A stretch of 64,000 bases of DNA from Brachionus plicatilis. Lineage: Eukaryota; Rotifera; Eurotatoria; Ploima; Brachionidae. Positions 56,258 through 64,000 of the stretch are shown in pieces. The stretch lies in NCBI GenBank assembly GCA_010279815.1, contig QEOQ01000694.1, forward strand, positions 504,636 through 568,635, written 5' to 3'. The notes under the pieces are model-generated. The model did not search any database and was not told where the DNA came from. It worked only from the letters and a program-made list of their open reading frames with translations. The translations under genes and the position numbers were made by a program. How positions within the stretch are numbered: position 1 is the first letter of the stretch; every line of letters starts with the position of its first letter.

Positions 56258-57418
56258 TCCTATTAAAATAGTACCACTTTTGCTTTGCATCCATGATTAT
56301 AAAATTGAATTAGATTTAAAAAATTTACTGCATACATTAACTATTCATTCTTAATCTGGTAATTTAAAAATAGTTTTAAATAACAGTGTATTCTCAGGAA
56401 TAGATTGCTAGCAAAACTTGATTCAATTGGAACAGAAAGCTATTAAAACAATTCATTTAAAAATTCTAATCTTATAAAAGAATCTCTTTTAGTCTCAATG
56501 AAAGCCGACCTTCTATCCAAAATTTAAGACTATCAATAAATTTTCATTTTAATATAAAAATATTTTATATTGATCTTAATATTAATTTAGCTAATAAAAT
56601 AAAATTGAAAAAAACTAAAAAATTATGATGTTTTTAAAAATTTTAATAAATAAAATCATTTTATTGTTTTAGATTTTGTTAATTTTATTAATATTGATTT
56701 TATTAATAGGTTTGATTTTTTATTTATCTAAAACAGAATTAGAAAACATAAATTAAGCTTTAAAAAAATCTTTTACTTTTTAATTTTTAATGGAAATTAT
56801 ATCATTAAATGCTAAACTTCAAAATTTTAATTTCTTTTTGGTCTTTTATAAGTAAATAATTTTTTCTTCTAAACGTTAACTAGCTATATAAGACGGAAGT
56901 TATATTGATACAATAATAACTTAGAATGATCATGTAATTATCATTTGAAAAAATTCAGTCTCTCATTCAAAAGACCTTGAACAATATTTTAATTTTTATA
57001 TATTTATTCAATGAATCCTTGTAGGCGATGTAAAAAAATATAATAAAATAACTATTTTAATCTATCTCTATTTAATTTTAATAATAAATTGACTAAAGAT
57101 GTGCGTCTAAACTTTTGTGCAGAATTTTTTAATTGACTTTTTTATAGTCATTATTTTCTTTCAATTTTTCTGTTGAGTGTGAAATCTAATAATCATGTTA
57201 TTTTATATCAATTTGAATGAGAGAGTTAGTTTAATTAAAATCAATTTTATTTAATATAATATAATATAAATATAAATTTTGTAGAAGAAATTTTAAGGTT
57301 TAAAAAAATTTATTTTTCAATTGAATTTTTACATAGTAAATAAGCTTTTGCAAAAAAATTTTATCGAATAATCTCCGGATATCCAGTCAGGAGAATTTGA
57401 GTGCCATATTTATTGATA
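56258..57418. other. AT-rich stretch with a possible LINE relic
   Basis: About 56410-56545 in one frame reads LEQKAIKTIHLKILIL, similar in style to the C-terminal part of LINE RT proteins, but stops follow quickly. 57020-57040 (GTAGGCGATGTAAAAAA) is echoed at 60805 (AGGGCGATGTAAAAAA), which may be another retroelement end. Nothing else was seen. Confidence 0.3.
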
Positions 57419-57541
57419 AATAGCGGTGTAGATGACCAACTCAATGCAGTTACCTCTGTGTCAGGTCGGAGCCGTTGCTCAAAAAGGTACATGAAAAGGA
57501 GATGAGCGCCTCCCCATTATCCACTAGGATAGAAAGGGACA

Positions 57542-57583
<42 letters not shown>
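57419..57583 (+). repeat. Dispersed GC-richer repeat (copy 2) with (TTA)n tail
   Basis: 57419-57547 matches the reverse complement of 1355-1484 almost base for base (AATAGCGGTGTAGATGACC, GAGATGAGCGCCTCCCC). It is directly followed by about 13 TTA units to 57583. The layout fits the 3' end of a retroelement with a microsatellite tail. Confidence 0.65.
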
Positions 57584-57584
<1 letters not shown>

Positions 57585-57729
57585 TATTGATAAAATCTTT
57601 TAAAAATTACTTTTAAAAATTGTTTCTATTCAAAACTTTATCAAATTAAAATACAATAAAATTAAAATTCTATGTATTTTTCTTACATTTGTAATTAAAA
57701 AAGTTTAAAGAATTATCCGAAGGATAGCA

Positions 57730-57802
57730 GGGTCTGTGGCGCAATGGATAACGCGTCTGACTACGAATCAGGAGATTGCAGGTTCGAATCCTGCCAGACT
57801 CG
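57730..57802 (+). tRNA. tRNA-Arg(ACG), copy 7
   Basis: Identical 73-nt sequence; terminator TTTTTT at 57805. Tail to tail with copy 8. Confidence 0.97.
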
Positions 57803-58006
57803 GATTTTTTTGAGCAAATAAATTTTGAAAATTTTGCAACTCTAATTAAACTTAAATTTTTAAAAATCAGAATTGTTTCTTTATTCTTTTATAAAACGAG
57901 TGTGTACTTGAATAAAATTACTGTTTTTCAATTGAAATGAAAAATTAAAGCCTTTTCATTTGAAAATATAAAATTTAATTTTTGAGATTTCTTATTAAAA
58001 AAAATC

Positions 58007-58079
58007 CGAGTCTGGCAGGATTCGAACCTGCAATCTCCTGATTCGTAGTCAGACGCGTTATCCATTGCGCCACAGACCC
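58007..58079 (-). tRNA. tRNA-Arg(ACG), copy 8
   Basis: Identical 73-nt sequence on minus; T-run terminator (plus-strand AAAAAAAA at 57997). Separated from copy 7 by 204 bp. Confidence 0.97.
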
Positions 58080-58492
58080 TTATGTTTATTTGCTCTTTAG
58101 TCCATTTAAAAATTCTTGTATGCGGCTATTTCTCATTAGAATTTTTATGTTTAAATTTTAAAATTTTAAAATATAATCACAATTTTATCCAAACTTATGC
58201 CTAAAAAAATTTATTATAAAGGAAGGTAACAAATACAATAATTTAATTAGATAATTTTAAGCCAATATTAATATAATATTTAAAATAAAGATTTTTTTCT
58301 AAATCGATTTTATTTTTTTATTTAAACGTATATTGATTTCAAAAAATAAAAATTAAAAATTGAAAATTAATTAAAATTTTACACAGTCTTTACACGAAAA
58401 AAGAGCATTGTGTGAGACCTACAGGATATTTGAGAACGTGTTTGGGTCAAGCTTAGATTCACTAATTACCCAAATAATAATGCCAATTTCCC

Positions 58493-61400
58493 TTAAATGA
58501 CATCATAAAAATTTTCAATTCTTTTCGCCAAACTTCCATAATTAAAACATGGAGCATTTAGGTGCCGATGTAAAAGTCTAACTGTAGCTTCTGGTTTTGA
58601 CGACCAAAAACTTAATACTCTGGCCATAGGATACTGTAGTTTAAGACCAATCCATTCTTTGATTTCATTTTCGTTCATTCCGACCCTCAGAGCGAACATT
58701 CTCCAGTCATTTCCATCGACTTTTTCAATACTTAGCTCTTTAATTATTATTAATTTTAGTGTTGGTTCCAAATCTCGAACTGGGGTTTCCCCAGGAAGCT
58801 TGCGCGATGAACAAACGCTTCCTCTACCTAATTGAGTTGGCTTTGAATTGCTACTAAAATAATTTGATCCTTGAGACGCTGATTGCTTCTGAACATATGA
58901 AAAAAAAGAGTCAGATTTAAGACTTGGCTGGTTAAAAAGATGCCTATTCTTTTGATCAATTTGACTCATCGAGTCATCTTTGAATTTAATTATTTATTGT
59001 GAAATTTTTAAATAATTTTTTATTTAATAAAATTACCAGAATTTTTTTTAATTGTAGTAATGTTTTCTTGGACTATTTGTGCATCTTTTTGTTCATTGTT
59101 TATCTGAGTGTGTTCCGCATTGCTCTGAGTTAATGGCAGCATGAACGAATCGACTATTTTAGTCAAATTTTTTGAATTCTTACGAAATATTCTCACATCA
59201 ATATCTTTATTAAAGGATACATTTTTTTTTATTTGATGATTTGTAGATGTAGTTGTAGAAGGTTCGTGGCATTCAGGCTCAAGTGAATAATTAGGAACGT
59301 ACTGATCGTTCATATTTGAATCAGAAATTTTTGGTTTTTCAAAATAGGAAAAATTCACACAAGATTCGCTAAGATTCTGATTTGGAATTGGACTACAGTT
59401 TTTCAAGCTTGTTTCAGATTTCAGTCTCCAGTTTTCTTCTTCTGATTTAAAACTAGCACCAAAAAAACTCTTGCTCTCGTCTATGGTCGGTGTTGATTGT
59501 TTGATGCTAGAAAGCTGATTTGTTATGTTTTGATCTATTCTTTCTAATTGAATGCTTGATATGTTATTGCCTCGGACTGTGTCATAAAATTGCTTTGGTA
59601 CTGGAGCCGAGTAGACCCGTTCAGATGGATTTTTTGAGTCGAAGTTTGCTCTATAAGTTCCAATTGTGCATCTATTTGCACTCGAATAGGATTTCAAGTG
59701 AGAATTAAGCTCTTTTTCTTTAACTTAAAATTGAGAAATTAAATTAATAAAAAAAAAACAATAGTTTGACATTAAATTTGAGATTTATTTAAATTTAATT
59801 TAATTGTATTCAATTAATTTTCCAAAAAAAAGGACAACCCTATTGAAAAATTTTGCTTCAAAAAGATTTGATCGAGTGTTTGCTGAACGTATCAGCCCAA
59901 TTGTTTTGACTTAAAAAAAAGCCCTTAGTTACATAGATTCTGCATTTGTTTAAGGTTCTGAAGCCTTTTTTGGTTAACTTTTCTTAAATATTAATTAGTT
60001 TTCTTGAAATTTGTTTACTTATCAGGTTCGATTTTATTCTAATTAGTCTTTTTTTTTACAAAAATTGTCGTCATTTAAGAAACTCGAACAGGTCCTATGA
60101 CTAATTACTAAAGGTATTAAAAATAATATTTAAATTCTATTTTTTTTTATTTTTCGAATCAAATTTAAAGAAAATAATCATAATAATGAGAAAATTAAAT
60201 ATTTTATTAATTATCGCAAGGTTTCGCATAGGCACTTGATATACGAATTTATTACATGAGCGCAATTTGATTTTTTCCTCTCAAGACTTAAATTATAAAC
60301 TTGAACAAGTGGTATGTAATATAAGATAAAGTGATCATATATTTTGTTATCGTTTGTGCAGAATATTTTATTTTTAATCGAAAGGTTTAATTTGTCTAAA
60401 TCATAAATAGTCAGTAAATTAAATTATTTGCCTTTTTAATTTGTGTCTTATATTTTTCTTAAATTTAAAAAAGCATTAAATTTTTTTGAAAAGTCAATTC
60501 TGAATTTGCATTTGTACACAGTTTTAATTGAAGAATTTTTTTACCTATATCAGTTTAAATTTTCTAAACAAATTTATGAATGTCATTTTTTTCTATTTTT
60601 GCACATAATCTAGATTTTATGCATTTTTTATTTGTGTTGAAATAAAAGCACTTAACAAAAATTAAAAGTTGTTAACTACAATCTCATTGATACCATATTG
60701 TGAAACATTAATATTTTCCAATTCTTAAATAAATTGGTGTTATTTATTATTATCATTATTATTATTATTATTTATTTCAATAAACGCCTCAATATTTCAA
60801 TAGGGCGATGTAAAAAATAAAAAAGTTAAAATAAGTTTAAAGACAAAAAAAGACAAAATATTATCCTAATAATTAAGTACCTTAAAAAGATTTTGCATAA
60901 AAATTTTTTGAAAATTTGAAGAGGAATTAAAATTAATAATTTTAATAATTATATTGTTTCTTTCAGGAAGATGACAAGTGGTGGTATAAACCATTTTTAA
61001 AAGTGATGTCAAGAATATGTTTTTCATCATTTACACAGAAAACTTTTTGGAAGATGCATCATCAATTGCTGCTGATCAAAATATTATATTTGTTGATAAA
61101 TCATCTGAAAATTCAAATGATTACTTCGAAATCTATTTATATATATTCTGATTATTTACATAAGTGGCAAACATAAATATAATTAACAACAATTTTCTAT
61201 ATAATTTAAATGAATATTAAATAAAGCATAAAAAGAAAAAATAGAAAATCTCATCTGCCTGACTTGAAATTCTCTTTTTAAATGATATAAATTTTTCAAA
61301 CAAATTTTCGAATTAAAATATTTAAATTTCTACTAGTATTTTTACCTTCACCTAATCCGGTTTTGGTTCACCTTTTAGTGAACAAACAAATTAAGCAGAG

Positions 61401-62933
61401 AAAATTAATTGTTCTCAAATAGGTGAATGATGGTTCACATCAAATAAATGTTAGAAAGCTACAAATAAGTATGCTGTTTGAACTTATAAACGACAACAGA
61501 TAAATATTAGATTGACTTAAAAAAATAGTCAAAACTTGAGAATTAAATTCATTTAATCTTTACTACATTATACAACTACTTTTACTGAATGGTTATATTT
61601 TTTCCTTTTTAATTTTCTGAATTTTTTTTATTCAGTTGTTAAATAATCATCTGAAATATCAAAGCATTTTTTTTCCTATAATATATTTAAAAATTGAATT
61701 GCGTAAATAGTTTAAAGAGAAAAAATTATAAATAAATTAATTAATCAACAGTCTTTAATTATAAAATTTTTAATAATTTATTTATTTCCTCAAAGAATAT
61801 ATTTCATTTAAAACATTTAATCACCATCATTTTCCAAAAAGGAGAATTTTGATTAATTTGAATCAAAAAAAATTATTTCGACACTGATTCTAAAATATTT
61901 GAATGAAATGTTTCGGATTGAAAAATGTATTAGTATTAAATTTTTATAAAATAAACAAAAATTAGAAAAATAGCATTAAATAAATACGTAATAACATTTT
62001 TATTATTTTTCGTATTTGATTACATTCGAACTTATACTCTATGCATTTTAAGCATTTAATTGATTAAAATAGATAAAATGAAGCTAAGCGCAATCTTTTA
62101 AATTATCATTTTAAAACTCATTTTTTGGACAATTTACAAAGAACAAATAAGTCAAAACTAGGTATTTTTAATAGACATTTACTTTAATATTTTCTTTTTT
62201 ACTTTTCTAAAGAAAATAAAAATTCATAGGAAAACAATATCTCTAGAACCAACAAGCTTAATATTTAATTAGACACTGTTTTTATTTTTTAAAGAATTTT
62301 TTAAATAAACTTCAATACGAATCTTTTAAGTGAAATTGATAAATAAATAATGAAGAAATTACCGAAAACCCGCCTCATTAATTGTCATTAAAAAAAAATA
62401 AAAAGCTAATAACTCTTAGCCAAAGCTTCAAAGCGGAAATTTCCTCAATGAAATAAAATTATTCATAAAAGCGTACCTAATTTTGCATACATTTTTTTAA
62501 GAGTTTCAGCATTTCGTTTCCAAACATCTCGTTCTTGCCTAATAAATTCCAGTCTTTCCTGTAATTTAAGTCTATTTTTAAAAAACGAGCTATTTTCACT
62601 TGTTAATTCGGTAATACGCATTTCTAGCGACTCGATGTGATTCTCTGTGTTCTCCTCGACATTTATTTGACTTGCCAACAGAGCCAATTTTTGCACCATG
62701 TGCAACAAATCGTTCAAGTCGATTTGATCCGGCTCAATTTGATTTGGATCCATGAACGAATAATCGGACAAGTCCGTATTGTCGACCACTTTTTTGCACA
62801 TAACTTTGTACTTATTTTTCAAGTCATCGTGTTCGCTCTTTAGACTTGTCAACTGTTGCGTCAACTCGTCCACCTTTTTCTGCAGCTCTTTGTTCAAATT
62901 GCTATTACTAGATTTGGATTTAGCTTTAGACAT
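58493..62933 (-). CDS. Coiled-coil and C-terminal death-domain protein
   Basis: Three exons proposed: 62477-62933, 59037-59723, 58493-58977 (phases 1 and 1; 542 residues). Exon 1 starts at an ATG with MSKAKSKSSNSNLNKELQKK and is mostly coiled coil (heptads through about residue 165, continuing across the junction as LKKMYAKLVKEKELNSHL). Exon 2 is Ser/Asn-rich and disordered. Exon 3 ends in a death domain (about 456-540): IIIKELSIEKVDGNDWRMF, NEIKEWIG, RVLSFWSSKPEATVRLLHRH and LAKRIENFY, including the conserved DW and W..ATV positions. Death domains mediate homotypic assembly in apoptosis and innate immune signalling; the coiled coil would add oligomerisation. The specific family is not recognised. 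The exon 2/3 junction is firm. The 2753-bp first intron is inferred from phase and coiled-coil continuity; exon 1 could instead be a separate gene. Confidence 0.65.
60964..61150 (+). pseudogene. Possible gene fragment within the death-domain gene intron
   Basis: After an acceptor-like TTTCTTTCAG at 60958-60967, plus reads EDDKWWYKPFLK, then in a shifted frame SDVKNMFFIIYTENFLED and ASSIAADQNIIFVDKSSENS to a TGA. The acidic, varied composition looks protein-derived, but the frameshift and lack of partner exons suggest a relic. The family is not recognised. Confidence 0.3.
61360..61445. repeat. Short GTTCAC-word remnant
   Basis: GGTTCACC, GTGAAC, AGGTGAA and GGTTCACA occur within 80 bp, as in the GGGTCT-ended element at 32768-33924, but neither end is visible. 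Possibly an eroded copy. Confidence 0.3.
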
Positions 62934-64000
62934 TAGGAGTTTCTTTTTTTGAATTTTAATTAAAAATAATTAAATTTTGTGAAAAAAATTTCTCATTGTT
63001 TTGTATCTAAAAAATTATCGGTTTTAACTCTAAATAAATAAATTGATAAGTAAAAAACAAATCTATTCCAAGTTATTTTTTTAGCAAATTATCATTGCGG
63101 ACTAAAAATAAATTTAATTCATAAATTTTATGTTAAACTTTACCTGAGCTATTTCTTCAAAACTTAAAGATATTTTGAATATTTAGTAATTTTTTTTTTT
63201 TGATAATTTTAATGATTTTCTTTAGAGAAAATAAAACTTTTTCTCCCAGCGACAAACAAACTCTGAATAAATATTTGAAAAAAATTTTTATTTATTAAAC
63301 AAGTAATTTATAAAATTGAATCTGTGCAAAGTTAAAATTTAAATAAACAGTTACTATTTTTTAATTGCTTCGAATGGGTATTATAGACTCGAAGCAGATT
63401 CAAAAGATTCTTTTAGAATTTCTTACTAAATCAATTTTTGTTAAATCTGCACGGAAAATAAAATAACAAGATTAACTCAAATTATTTTATCAATTATTTA
63501 GACTGACTTTTAAAATCCATTAAATGAACTAGGTAAGTAAATAACAAGATCTTAATTTTTAACAAAGCTTCTTCTTAAGAAAATAATCAACTTTTTATTT
63601 ATGGTTAAATAAATTTACTTTTAAAGAAAATAAGAAAACCTTTATAAATAGTGTTCTAAACCTGAAAAAAATTGTAAAAAAATTGTTTAGTTAAATATTT
63701 TATTAAAAAGCAATTCAAAATATTTTCTTATTGCATAAAAGAGAAAAAAATACGTGGTATCCATAGACACCGATTTTTTAACACAATATATTAACACATT
63801 TTTCATGCTAATTAAAGTTGCTCAAGGATATTTAGATTTTTGTGGAAAAAAAGTTAGTGGACATTTAAAGAGTTTCTTTAGAGAAATTATTTTATTTATC
63901 AATTTATTCTTTAAGCAAATTTAGATTTATTTGGGTATTAAATTTGTGTGTTTTATAGAAATTACAAGTAGTTTGATAAAACAAAAACAAAATAGGTTCT
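62934..64000. other. AT-rich flank, no feature seen
   Basis: Upstream region of the coiled-coil/death-domain gene. No coding exon, RNA gene or transposon end that I can support. Confidence 0.5.

Overview
This 64 kb window is nuclear DNA of an AT-rich invertebrate animal. Short GT-AG introns (about 48-65 bp) sit beside long introns packed with repeats. Metazoan families are present (MLK kinase, death-domain protein, ORC3, invadolysin-type M8 peptidase, GT92 glycosyltransferase), along with many truncated LINEs and palindromic DNA transposons. The base composition and intron sizes would suit a monogonont rotifer such as Brachionus, but that is inference; nothing here proves the species.

Layout. 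0-3.5 kb: the 5' half of a leishmanolysin-like gene (minus strand) in five small exons that runs off the left edge; its 2.2 kb intron is full of palindromes. 6-8.1 kb: a truncated, broken LINE. 8.5-9.6 kb: two palindromic transposons. 9.8-11.3 kb: an intronless GT92 gene, with a broken duplicate of its 5' end at 12.1 kb. 13.7-20.2 kb: a divergent pair of RNA-end-processing genes, namely a 1257-residue multidomain protein (RWD, MJ1316/DUF504, EEP nuclease, 2H phosphoesterase, poly(A)-polymerase-like) on minus and RNA 3'-terminal phosphate cyclase (RTCA) on plus. 20.2-28.9 kb: a transposon-dense stretch (MITE, LINE fragments, a Tigger/pogo relic, a GC-rich LINE, a hAT-like palindrome). 29.5-32.4 kb: a GC-rich, intronless MLK kinase. 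32.7-36.6 kb: nested inverted-repeat transposons, one carrying a tiny C2H2 zinc-finger ORF split by a MITE. 36.6-42.8 kb: nearly empty. 42.9-44.0 and 55.9-58.1 kb: two clusters of four identical tRNA-Arg(ACG) genes. Between the clusters lie a 14-exon gene with two degenerate NEK-like kinase domains (44.2-46.7 kb), a LINE remnant (48.5-49.3 kb) and ORC3 (49.9-54.4 kb). 58.5-62.9 kb: a coiled-coil/death-domain protein.

How the genes relate. The only functional grouping I can argue is the RNA repair pair: RTCA makes 2',3'-cyclic phosphate ends, and the divergent neighbour carries a domain predicted to recognise such ends plus nuclease, cyclic-phosphodiesterase-type and nucleotidyltransferase domains. 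The other genes look like unrelated neighbours. The most unusual non-genic signal is a set of GGGTCT-ended transposons filled with spaced repeats of one short word (GTTCAC, GATCACA or GTTATCA, differing by element). One intact copy has an exact 8-bp target duplication, and another holds the zinc-finger mini-ORF.

Exon structures were assembled by eye from splice signals, reading phase and family resemblance. No alignment or database search was run.
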